Origin: CAWFPR01 sp963817635
Lineage (GTDB): Bacteria > Acidobacteriota > Vicinamibacteria > Vicinamibacterales > 2-12-FULL-66-21
Reading direction: 5' to 3'
Assembly: GCA_963817635.1 (NCBI GenBank)
Contig: CAWFPR010000015.1
Span: 310,001-374,000 of the forward strand
Length of the DNA: 64,000 bases
Both the position numbers and the translations under genes were made by a program. This document shows, one piece after another, positions 40,677 to 50,302 of this stretch (positions are counted from its first letter, which is position 1; the number at the start of each line of letters is the position of its first letter). Under the pieces are notes generated by a model. That model saw only the letters and a program-made list of their open reading frames with translations. It did no database searches and had not been told where the DNA came from.

Positions 40677-40782
40677 GCAGATTGCAGATTGCAGATTGCA
40701 GATTGGGATTGACGATTGCGGTGACTGCCGATTGGCGATTGCCGATTGCCGATTGGCGATTGGCGATTGGCGATTGGCGATT
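40677..40782. repeat. Heptanucleotide repeat array between yggX and the ATP-grasp gene
   Basis: Thirteen 7-nt units fit the consensus G[CGA][CA]GATT. Four GCAGATT (40677-40704) are followed, after six irregular bases, by GACGATT (40711-40717), then nine irregular bases and eight units alternating GCCGATT and GGCGATT (40727-40782), the last four identical. The array fills the gap between two convergent genes. Unit sequence drifts while the period stays at 7 nt. Confidence 0.9.
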
Positions 40783-40791
40783 GGGAAGTAA

Positions 40792-42061
40792 TTACATGAT
40801 CGCCCGGACGGCAATCGGCGTGTCGATCACGAACGTCAGGGCGGCGTGGGCCGTGCGGAGAGCGGTAACGGCGTGTTCGGGCGACTCGGCGCGCGCGAAA
40901 ATGAACCCCAGGTAGCTGCCCGCCTCGGGCAGCGTCTCGAGCAGTTGATCCTGCCTGGCCGTGATGCTGACGTCCTCGATTCCCGCAACGCCGCGAGCCT
41001 GATCGATCCCCTCCACCCGCTTCAGGATCCCGCATTTCGGGATCGGAATCATCATCACCGCGGCGGCACGCGTTTCGCGTTCGAACGCGCCCACATCTTC
41101 GCCGGCGGCATGCCTGAGCAGCACTTCCTCGAGTGACGCCAGGCCGCCACGCTCGCCGCCCGTGAACCGCAGGACGCGCGAGCACAGTCCGCCAATCGGC
41201 CGTGCCGCCACTTCGAGCACGTAGACCCCGTCGTCGGCGACGCGGCACTCGGCGTGCACCGGGCCGTGGACGAGGCCGAGCGCGCCGGCCGCCCGCTCGA
41301 CCTGCGCCAGTATCGCCGCCCGCCGGCGCGTCGTCAGCGCCGGCGGCGTTACATAGATGGTCTCCTCGAAGAACGGCCCGTTCAGCGGATCCGGCTTCTC
41401 GAAAATCGCGAACGCCCGGAAGCGCCCTCCTGTGAGCACGCCTTCGACCGCGTACTCCGGACCGTCCACGTAGCCCTCGACGAGCAACGTGCCGTCAAGC
41501 CCCGTGCGCAGGGTCCGGATGTCCTTCCGCGCGAGCAATGCCCGGACACGCGCAACCGCCAGGTCGAGCTCGCCGCGCGAGTCGGCACGGATGACTCCTC
41601 GGCTTCCCGACAGACCAAGGGGCTTCACCACGCAGGGGTATCGGACGCGTGCCCGGTGCGCCTCCTCGCCGGACTCCGGCAGCTCCAGGAACCACGGCGT
41701 GGGCAGCCCGGCGGCGGCGAACCGCTGGCGCGCGGCCTTCTTGTTCGTGCTTGCCCACGCCGCATCCGGCGGATTGCCGGGCAACCCGAGTGCCGAGGCC
41801 GCGCGCGGCGGCCAGCCGCACGGGACGATCCCCGACCGCCAGCACGCCATCGATCGGCCGTCCCACGTTCGACGCAAGAATCCGCTGCAGCGAGGCGTCC
41901 TCCTCGTGAAACCGGACCGGCACGGCGGCATCGCGCCAGGGGTCGTCGAGCCCCTTGCACCGGTCGGTCGCGAAGGCCAGCTCCACCCCCAGCCGGCCGG
42001 CGGCCTCGCCGAACGACCGGAGCTGATACCCGGTCGTCGTGGAGAAAATCATGACGCGCAT
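40792..42061 (-). CDS. ATP-grasp domain ligase (frameshifted)
   Basis: ATG 42061 opens a Rossmann-like pre-grasp domain (VMIFSTTTGYQLRSFGEAAG). One base break near 41807 joins it to the ATP-grasp core (YPCVVKPLGLSGSRGVIRAD for the nucleotide lysine and glycine-rich loop; VEGYVDGPEYAVEGVL; HAECRVADDGVYVLEVAARP for the Mg ligands). Repaired length is about 422 residues. It resembles carbamoyl-phosphate-synthase-like/dapdiamide-synthase ligases, which make amide or peptide bonds from carboxylates with ATP. It follows the radical-SAM selenoprotein gene directly, in the same reading frame, so the two probably act on one product. Confidence 0.85.
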
Positions 42062-42132
42062 CGTGTCTCGATCAGCGACAGGCGCTCGTCTCGGCCCTTC
42101 GGGCGGAGACAAGCGGCAGACGCTCGCATTAA

Positions 42133-42151
42133 TCAGAGCCACCTGCTCTGA
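42133..42151 (-). promoter_or_regulatory. Bacterial SECIS element
   Basis: A perfect 7-bp stem (TCAGAGC/GCTCTGA) closes the 5-nt loop AGGTG on the mRNA strand. The loop begins 19 nt after the in-frame TGA at 42164-42166. Known bacterial SECIS hairpins lie close downstream of the UGA and carry a GU-containing loop; E. coli fdhF has an AGGUCU loop closed by GC pairs, very like this one. SelB would bind here to direct selenocysteine insertion. Confidence 0.75.
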
Positions 42152-43551
42152 CGTCGGCTCCGCTCAACAGTACCAGGGTTCGTTCAGGTACGGCACCGTT
42201 GCGCGCGGCATGGCGCCGCGGTCGCGCGGCGGCGCAACCGCCGGCGGCGTCGGCGTGGGCGAGATCCCAGATGCGCGAGAACACTTCTCGGCGCGTTGCG
42301 GAAAGGCGAACGCCTACCGTGTCCATGATCTGACCCTGAAGCCGATCCAGTTCGGGATCCGGGTGGCTCCACGGATAGGTCAGCGATACGGGATCGAACG
42401 GACCCACGAGCGCGCCGGACGTCCGGCAGATCGAGCATGCGCGAGCCTTCGGGCACCAGGAGGCGAATGGCATACTGAATCGGCGGCACGTGATCGACGA
42501 GGTCGAGCCGGTCGATTGCGCGGAGCATCTCGCGGAACGACCCGCGGGTCGTCCACGGCGTGAACGCCACGAAGGTCGGCGCCAGGACGAGACCGACCTC
42601 TCGGAAGAGCGCCACGGCCCGCTCGAAGTCGGCACGCGTGTGGCCCTTCTGCAGCTGTGCCAGGACCTCGTCATCGAGCGATTCAACCGCGCTGGTGACG
42701 AACGCGCAACCGGTGTCGCGCAGCAGCGGCAGCAGATCGGCGTGCTTCAGCAGGTGTTCGACCTTGATTGTGACGTCGTAGGTCGTCCCCGGAAGCTCGC
42801 GCGCCAGGCGCTCGACGATCGTCCGGGCGTGGCGCGGCCCGTTGAAGAAGTCCGGATCGCCAAACGTGAGGTGACGCGCGCCGCGCGCCACCTGCGCGGC
42901 CGCATCGGCCAGCACGACGTCCGGCGAAACGATGCGGAACTGGCCGTTGTAGACGGGGACGATTGGACAGTGCCGGCAGTGGTGCTTGCAGCCGCGGCTC
43001 GCTTCGGTGTAGCCGGCGGTGCGCCGCTCGTCACCGACCTGCAGCGTCGCGTACTTCGACAGCGCCGGAAGGCCCGAGCGGTCGGGGACCCGGAACTCCA
43101 GCCGCGCGAGATCGTGCACGCGGATTGGTTCGGTGGACGACGCGGCGCTGAAACTCCGCGCCGAACGCCCGTCCGGGACAGGTCGTTCGTCCCACTGCCG
43201 GACGAGCGCGACGAGATCGCCCTCGAACTCGCCGCCGAGGGTCGCCGACACCCCGTGCGCCTCGAGCAGCGCCACATTCAGCGGCGCATACAGGCCGTAG
43301 GCGACCAGACGGGCTCCCGGGTTGATCTCGCGCACCCGGTCGATCACCGGCAGGGCCAGGCGCGTGGCGGTGTGCATCGGCAGGTAGAATCCGACGACGT
43401 CGGCAACCCGGACAGCCGCCTCCGACAGCCGCTCCTTGGCGACGTCCGCGCAGGCGACCTCGACGCCGGCCTCTTTCAGCCACGCCGCGGGCGAGGCGAG
43501 ACCGAACGGCTGGCGGCCGAGGTCGTAGGTCGAAATCAGGAGCACCCGCAC
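42133..43551 (-). CDS. B12-binding radical-SAM selenoprotein with CUAEP tail (frameshifted)
   Basis: GTG 43551 starts a cobalamin-binding-like Rossmann domain (VLLISTYDLGRQPFGLASPA), followed by a radical-SAM core with the cluster motif SRGCKHHCRHCPIVPVY (CxxxCxxC), FGDPDFFNG and HLLKHADLLPLLRDTGCAF. Single-base breaks near 42420 and 42243 shift the frame; repaired, the C-terminus reads VPYLNEPWYC, then TGA (42164-42166), then AEPTSEQVAL. This C-U-A-E-P motif gives its name to the CUAEP/CCAEP-tail radical-SAM family as I recall it. Beyond the SECIS hairpin the frame stays open into the ATP-grasp gene, so the true stop is unresolved; the end given marks the hairpin. Confidence 0.82.
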
Positions 43552-43660
43552 CTCTGGATTGTGCCACGGGGCGGCGGCGGATGACGGCGGACAGCGCCGC
43601 CCCGCGGGAAGGGCCGCGGAAAGCGACTGGGAAGCCCGAGAGTGTATGCTTTAGCCCATC

Positions 43661-45171
<1,511 letters not shown>

Positions 45172-45211
45172 GTGCGAAGCCGGCGGACCAGGACCGAGGA
45201 GCGACCGGAGC

Positions 45212-46037
45212 ATGGTCCTCGAGAAATACAAGCAGAAGCGCAACTTCACGTCCACGCCGGAGCCGTCCGGCGACGTGAAGCTGGCCGCGGCGCGCGCGAA
45301 GACGGCGAAGCCGGCGAAAGGGCTGTTCTTCTGCGTACAGAAACACCTCGCCAGCCACCTGCACTACGACTTCCGCCTCGAATGGAAAGGGGTGCTGCTG
45401 TCCTGGGCCGTGCCGAAGGGGCCGTCACTCGATCCGAAAACGAAGCGGCTCGCGATGCACGTCGAGGATCACCCGATCGAGTACGGCACGTTCGAGGGGG
45501 TGATTCCAGAAGGCTACGGCGCCGGCATCGTCATGCTCTGGGACCAGGGAACGTGGAAGCCCGAGTCCGACGATGTGGACGCCGCGCTGAAGAAGGGGGA
45601 CCTGAAGTTCACGCTGGATGGCTACAAGCTGAAGGGCTCGTGGGTCCTCGTCCGCACCGGGGGGCGCTGGGGCGGCGGCGACGGGCGCAGCTGGCTCCTC
45701 ATCAAACACAAGGACGACTGGGCCGGCGACGTCGACATCATCGAGTTCGCGCCCCGCAGCGTGAAGAGTGACGGCGATTTCGAGGACATCCTGGCCGCCG
45801 GCCGTCCGGATGTGTGGCACTCGAATCGTCCGGCAAAAGGTGGTGAAGCGGGCGCGATGCTCGCGACCATCATCGAACGCGCAGCGAAGCTGAAAACGGG
45901 AGGGGAAGAGCGGAAAAGGCAAAGGGCTAAAAGGAGAAGGGCGCAGGGAAAGAGGAAGATAGGCGAGCAGAAGCCAGAATCGGCCAGGCGGCGCGAAGAA
46001 GCAAACGGCCGCGAAAGCGGCAGGCCGAAAAATGTAA
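45212..46037 (+). CDS. LigD-type 3'-phosphoesterase domain protein
   Basis: ATG 45212 encodes a stand-alone PE domain: HLHYDFRLEWKGVLLSWAVP carries the HxHYD motif, and RLAMHVEDHPIEYGTFEGVI and GYGAGIVMLWDQGTW complete the catalytic region. This domain trims 3' ends in bacterial NHEJ, normally as part of LigD or as a separate protein. A Lys/Arg-rich tail follows, and one base break near 45985 lets it end in the typical AKKQTAAKAAGRKM and a TAA at 46037. Without repair the frame runs through the downstream heptamer array. No ligase, polymerase or Ku gene is in the window. Confidence 0.85.
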
Positions 46038-46050
46038 CGGACACGAGAAT

Positions 46051-46099
46051 CGGAGAGCGGACAGCGGACAGCGGAGAGCGGACAGCGGAGAGCGGACAG
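46051..46099 (+). repeat. Heptanucleotide array directly upstream of the SLOG-like gene
   Basis: Seven contiguous 7-nt units alternate CGGAGAG and CGGACAG and end 4 nt before the ATG of the next gene. Its G-rich units include GGAG/GGAC stretches at ribosome-binding distance, and no other Shine-Dalgarno is visible. The unit family (GGACAGC) is the reverse complement of GCTGTCC units inside the TPM gene at 51.0 kb. Confidence 0.9.
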
Positions 46100-46103
46100 C
46101 GAT

Positions 46104-46661
46104 ATGGACAAGAGCGATTTCATTCTATTCAGTGGTGGCGCGCCGGGTGCCGAGGCGGAATTCGGCGGGTCGGCCGAACGGCACGGCATCGAGGAAGTGA
46201 ACTTCACCTTTGACGGTCACCTCGAGGCGCGGCGCCGCGGCGTGCGGGTCCTGAACCATGAGGAGTTGCAGGCCGGCGACGTGAGCCTCGAGTACGTCTC
46301 GAAGCTGATGAACCGCCGCTACACCGACAGCCCGCTCATCCGGAAGGTCCTCCAGTCGCTGTGGTACCAGGTGAACCACGGGCAGGAGATCTACGTCGTG
46401 GGCGTCATCCAGGCCGACGGCACCGTGCGCGGCGGCACGGGCTGGGGCGCGGAGTTCGCCAAACTCTGCAACAAGCCGCTCTTCGTCTTCGATCAGGAAA
46501 AGAACGGCTGGTTCCAGTGGGCCGATGGCGGCTGGAAGGCCCGTGGCACGGACACCCCGACGATCTCGCACCCGCACTTCACCGGAACGGGGACGCGGCA
46601 GATCCGCGACAACGGCAGACTGGCGATCGAGGAGCTCTTCGCAAAGTCCTTCGAGCGCTGA
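46104..46661 (+). CDS. SLOG-like nucleotide-binding protein of unknown function
   Basis: 185 residues. The N-terminus FILFSGGAPGAEAEFGGSAE carries the SGGAxGAE glycine loop of SLOG (DprA/LOG-like) Rossmann proteins. It continues with VSKLMNRRYTDSPLIRKVLQ, EIYVVGVIQADGTVRGGTGW, and a second loop GAEFAKLCNKPLFVFDQEKN. The order (sugar/nucleotide loop, basic helix, GGTGWG loop) suggests binding of a nucleotide-like ligand. Its ATG at 46104 abuts the heptamer array. Convergent to uup, 10 nt apart. No characterised relative is recognised. Confidence 0.6.
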   Translation: MDKSDFILFSGGAPGAEAEFGGSAERHGIEEVNFTFDGHLEARRRGVRVLNHEELQAGDVSLEYVSKLMNRRYTDSPLIRKVLQSLWYQVNHGQEIYVVGVIQADGTVRGGTGWGAEFAKLCNKPLFVFDQEKNGWFQWADGGWKARGTDTPTISHPHFTGTGTRQIRDNGRLAIEELFAKSFER

Positions 46662-46671
46662 CCGCCCGGCG

Positions 46672-48699
46672 TCACGCGCGTTCCTCCAGCTCCACCCACC
46701 GCGCCAGGGCGTGTTCCAGCTCTGGCCCGATGGCCTCGATCCGCCCGAGCACGGCGCGGATGTGATCGGCGCTCGCCTTGTAGAAATCGGCTGACTCCGA
46801 CTCGTTGCGGAGCCGCGCCTGCTCGCCCTCGAGCGCCTCGATGAGCGCGGGCAGCGAGTCGAGCTCGCGCTTCTCGTTGAAGGTCAGCTTCCTGCGCTCG
46901 CCGGCGCCCGGCGCCGGCGCTCGGCGCTCGGCGGTCGGCGGTCGCTGGCCCTCACCGGGTGATGACGCTGCGGCTTGTCCGGCAGGCGGGGTTCGGTCGC
47001 CGACCGCCGAACGCCGGACGCCGAGCGCCGACTGCCTCAGGTAGTCCGCGTATCCCCCGACGCACTCGACGACCCGCCCGTCCCCTTCGAATGCGACCGT
47101 GCTCGTCACGACATTGTCGAGGAACACGCGGTCGTGACTCACGAGCAGCACCGTCCCGTCGAAGGCGGCGATCAGCTCCTCGAGCAGTTCGAGCGTCTCG
47201 ATGTCGAGGTCGTTGGTCGGCTCGTCGAGGATCAGCACGTTGGCCGGCCGGGCGAAGAGGCGCGCGAGCATGAGGCGATTGCGCTCGCCGCCCGAGAGCG
47301 ACCTGACCGGCGAGTGCGCGCGTTCCCGCGGAAACAGGAAGTCAGCCAGATAGCCCATGACGTGGCGCGGCTGGCCGTTGACGATCACGGTGTCGTTGCC
47401 GTCAGTGATGGTGTCGACGACGGTGCGTGCGGGATCGAGCTGTTCACGCCCGCCGCCGCCGCGAAGCGGCTTCGGCGAGGCTTCGCCGAAGCCCGCAGGC
47501 GATATCGTGCGGGCGAAGGCGGGCTGCTGATCGAAGTAGGCAATCTGGAGCCGCGCGCCGTGACGAATCTCACCGGCGTCCGGTGCGAGGTCGCCCACCA
47601 GCAGGCGCAGCAGCGTCGTCTTTCCGGAGCCGTTCGGTCCAATCAGGCCGACGCGGTCGCCGCGCAGAATCCGCTGGGAGAAGTCGAGGATGACCGGCAC
47701 GCCGTCGAACGACTTGCTGACGGCACGGGCCTCGAACACCATTTTCCCCGTGGCCTCTCCGCTGTCGATGGCGAGGCGCACCGTCCCGCTCTGCGCGCGG
47801 TACGCGGCCCGCTCGGCGCGCAGCGCCATCAGGGCTTTCACGCGCCCCTCGTTGCGCGTGCGCCGCGCCTTGATGCCCTGGCGGAGCCACGCTTCCTCCT
47901 GCTCGAGCTTCTTGTCGAGGCGCTCGAGGTCGCGCGCTTCGGTCTCCAGCGAGTCCGCCTTCTTGCGCAGGAACGTCGGGTAGTCGCCCGGCCACGAGGT
48001 CAGCCGCCCGCGATCCAGTTCGACGATCCGGGTGGCGAGCGCCGACAGAAAGGCACGATCGTGGGTCACGAACAGCACCGCGCCGCCGTAGCCCCGCAGG
48101 TAGTCCTCGAGCCACCGGATTGCGTCGATGTCGAGGTGGTTCGTCGGTTCGTCGAGGAGGAGCAGATCGGGCTCGGACACGAGCGCCTTCCCGAGCAGCG
48201 TCCGCCGGCGCCATCCACCCGAGAGTTCCTCCAGGCGGCGGTCAGCCGGCAGCGAGAGCCGGGAGACGACCATTTCGACCCGCTGCTCCAGCCGCCACCC
48301 GTCGCGCTCTTCGAGCGCGTGCTGGTGCTACCCCAGTCGCTCGAGGGCAGCCTCGTCGTCCGGTGCCTCGGCGACGCGCAGCGCCGTGCGGTGGTACTCG
48401 GCCACCAGGTCGCCGAGCGGACCCAGCCCGGCGGAGATTTCGTCGAACACCGTCCGGGCCCCCTCGCCGGGAATGTCCTGGTCGAGCCGGGCCACTCGAA
48501 GGCCGGGAGCCCGCCAGAGCGTGCCGCTGTCGGGTGGCACCTCTCCGGACAGCATCCTGAGCAGGCTCGACTTCCCGGCGCCGTTGCGGCCGATGAGCGC
48601 CATCCGTTCGCCGGGTTCGACCAGCAGGGTCGCGCCTTCCAGCAACGGCACGTGGCCAAAGGCCAGCGACACGGAATCGAGCGAAATCAGGGGTGGCAC
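46672..48699 (-). CDS. uup: Uup-like ABC-F ATPase with in-frame stop and two repeat insertions
   Basis: Two ABC cassettes are complete: Walker A IGRNGAGKSS and IGPNGSGKTT, signatures LSGGW and LSGGE, Walker B LLLLDEPTNHLD and LILDEPTNDLD. A coiled-coil Uup-type C-terminus follows. ABC-F proteins rescue stalled ribosomes or tune translation. Three oddities: an in-frame TAG at 48328-48330 splits the first cassette without a frameshift; a palindromic insertion at 47468-47493 adds about 25 residues after YFDQQ; and inverted heptamer arrays at 46915-47033 lengthen the linker before the C-terminus. Translation would restart at ATG 48273 if the stop is real. Confidence 0.85.
46915..47033 (-). repeat. 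Pair of inverted heptamer arrays inside the uup linker
   Basis: Four CGGCG[CG]T units (46915-46942) and five GCCGA-type units (46999-47033) belong to one family in opposite orientation: read on one strand the units are NNTCGGC, read on the other they are its reverse complement. They flank about 56 nt and could fold into a long hairpin. Both lie in the coding frame and encode Arg/Ala/Pro/Gly-rich residues in the linker before the C-terminal coiled coil. Confidence 0.8.
47468..47493 (-). repeat. Palindromic element inserted in-frame in uup
   Basis: A perfect 11-bp inverted repeat (47468-47478 with 47483-47493, loop of 4 nt) sits where other Uup proteins read straight from YFDQQ to QLDPxxTVVDTI. 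Here about 25 extra residues (including GFGEASPKPLRGGGG) interrupt this stretch without breaking the frame. It is comparable in behaviour to palindromic elements that insert in-frame into Rickettsia genes. Confidence 0.7.
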
Positions 48700-48703
48700 G
48701 GTT

Positions 48704-48724
48704 CAGGGCTCAGGGCTCAAGGAC
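48704..48724. repeat. Short heptamer repeat between uup and the DUF4920 gene
   Basis: Two CAGGGCT units and one degenerate CAAGGAC follow each other in the divergent promoter region of uup and the DUF4920 gene. The units resemble those at 55.6 kb. Too short to be significant alone, but consistent with the other arrays. Confidence 0.5.
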
Positions 48725-48767
48725 GAAATCGGAGATAATTGGACGTTACAGAATAACAGGAGGCTCA

Positions 48768-49197
48768 ATGAAAGCGTTGATTCGTGGCCGCGCTCGTTGC
48801 GGCGGTGGTGAGTGCGGGCGCCGAGGAGATCACGCTGGGCGCCGGTGTGACATTGAAGGATTCGACACCAATCGCCGCGCTGGCGACGGCGCCGGCGGAC
48901 TTCGTCGGCAAGACCGTCAGGATCGACGGCGTGGCGACGGCGGTGTGCACCGAGATGGGGTGCTGGATGGCCGTGGCTCCCGAGGGAGATACAACAGGCA
49001 CGACGGTGCGCCTGAAGGTCGAGGACGGCGTCATCGTGTTCCCGGTCTCGGCGAAAGGGAAGAAGGTGTCGGCCGAAGGCGTCTTCGAGAAGGTCGCCGC
49101 CGGCGACGCGAAGGAAGCCGCCGGCGAGCACGCCAAGCAGGATCCGAAGGCTTCGCAGGATTACCAGATCAAGACGACCGGCGCCATCATCCGGTAA
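48768..49197 (+). CDS. DUF4920-like secreted protein (frameshifted)
   Basis: ATG 48768 is preceded by AGGAGG. One extra base after codon 5 (near 48783) hides the signal peptide; removing it gives MKALIVAALVAAVVSAGAEE and about 142 residues. The body shows PADFVGKTVRIDGVATAVC and CTEMGCWMAV, the two-cysteine motif of DUF4920, probably a metal site. The Lys/Ala-rich segment before QDYQIKTTGAIIR resembles relatives. It is presumably periplasmic; function unknown. Confidence 0.75.
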
Positions 49198-49220
49198 CCC
49201 TCATCCACCGAACATTGTAG

Positions 49221-49240
49221 GGGCGGCTCGCGAGCCGCCC
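49221..49240. repeat. REP-like perfect palindrome
   Basis: GGGCGGCTCG is followed directly by its reverse complement, forming a 20-bp perfect palindrome within GTAGGGGCG...CCCTT. It lies between the stop codons of the convergent DUF4920 and yvcK genes. A related palindrome is at 61964-61987. It may act as a bidirectional terminator or mRNA-end hairpin. Confidence 0.75.
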
Positions 49241-49247
49241 TTCGACC

Positions 49248-50210
49248 TCACAACAATCGCCGCGCCAGGACCGCCCACACCGCCTGCGCGAGGCGGCGAC
49301 GATCGTGACGGGCGATTTCACCGCACCAGAAATCGCCCGTCACCACTTCGCACGACGCGGGCACGGCGCCGAACTCGAGCGGGTGTTTGTGTTCGGCCGC
49401 GTAGCGCGCAAGCGTCTCGTCGGATGGACGCGCGGTGTTGGCCAGCACGACATCGATCGAACGGCCGATGGTCTGCTCGATGAGCCGCAGCGCGTCGCCA
49501 ACGGTGAACTGCCACATCCCGCGTCCTTCCGTGAGCAGGTTGGCGACGAAGACGATCGGCCCGCGGACCTCCTGCAGCGCCTCCGCCGCGCCGCCGACGA
49601 GAAAGATCGGCATGAGGCTCGTATAGAAACTGCCCGGCCCGATCACGACGGCTTCGAATTCAGGGATGGCGCGCGCGGTGGCTTCGTGGAGCTGCACGGC
49701 CGGCTCGAGCCAGAGGTGCGTGATCGCGCTGCCGGCTGACTGCCCCGCATCGACCTCGACCTCGCCGCGGGTCCGCGTCCCGTCTCCGTATTCGGCGCAC
49801 AGGCTCGACTGCTGGTCGCTGACGGGCCAGACCCGGCCGGCACAGCCGAGGAGCGCGCGCAATCCCTCGACCGCCGCCATGAAGTCGCCGCTGTACCGTT
49901 CCATCATCGAGAGCAGGAGGTTGCCACCCGTATGGCCGCCGAGGCGGGCATGCTCGAGGGTTGGCAGCCGCGAGAGCAGCACGCGTCGCGCCTCGCGCTC
50001 GTTGCGCGCGAGCGCGAGCGTGCACTTCAGGACGTCTCCCGGCGGCAACACGCCCAGCTCATCGCGCAGCTGACCGGAGCTCCCGCCACTGTCGAACATC
50101 GTGACCACCGCGTTCACGGAGAGCCACGGGTTCACCTTCAACCCGCCCAGCAGACTCGGCAGCCCCGTTCCGCCTCCGAAACAGCCGACGTTGAGTGTCC
50201 GCAGGTGCAC
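49248..50210 (-). CDS. yvcK: YvcK/CofD-like gluconeogenesis factor
   Basis: 320 residues from a GTG at 50210. The nucleotide-binding start NVGCFGGGTGLPSLLGGLK, the MFDSGGSSGQLRDELGVLPPGD loop region, HTGGNLLLSMME and VIGPGSFYTSLMPIFLV are diagnostic of the YvcK branch of the CofD superfamily. In Bacillus and mycobacteria YvcK/CuvA binds UDP-sugars and is needed for cell-wall shape on gluconeogenic carbon. It is divergent from the nucleotidyltransferase-like gene; the 92-nt gap holds GGAAAAT/GGAAAAG heptamers at 50247-50260. Confidence 0.9.
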   Translation of the reverse strand: MHLRTLNVGCFGGGTGLPSLLGGLKVNPWLSVNAVVTMFDSGGSSGQLRDELGVLPPGDVLKCTLALARNEREARRVLLSRLPTLEHARLGGHTGGNLLLSMMERYSGDFMAAVEGLRALLGCAGRVWPVSDQQSSLCAEYGDGTRTRGEVEVDAGQSAGSAITHLWLEPAVQLHEATARAIPEFEAVVIGPGSFYTSLMPIFLVGGAAEALQEVRGPIVFVANLLTEGRGMWQFTVGDALRLIEQTIGRSIDVVLANTARPSDETLARYAAEHKHPLEFGAVPASCEVVTGDFWCGEIARHDRRRLAQAVWAVLARRLL

Positions 50211-50302
50211 GAGTGCATTAGATACGGGGGGTTCTTCGCTGGCAATGGAAAATGGAAAAGGGAAATGGAAGAGAGGTCATGCGAGTGCGCCATAATGACG
50301 TC

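Noticed and set aside
40677..40782. CRISPR array
   Set aside because: Units are 7 nt with no spacers of constant length; no cas genes in the window.
42164..42166. UGA as a plain stop codon of the radical-SAM gene
   Set aside because: The C-U-A-E-P context and the SECIS-like hairpin directly downstream make selenocysteine the better reading, although the frame break nearby leaves some doubt.
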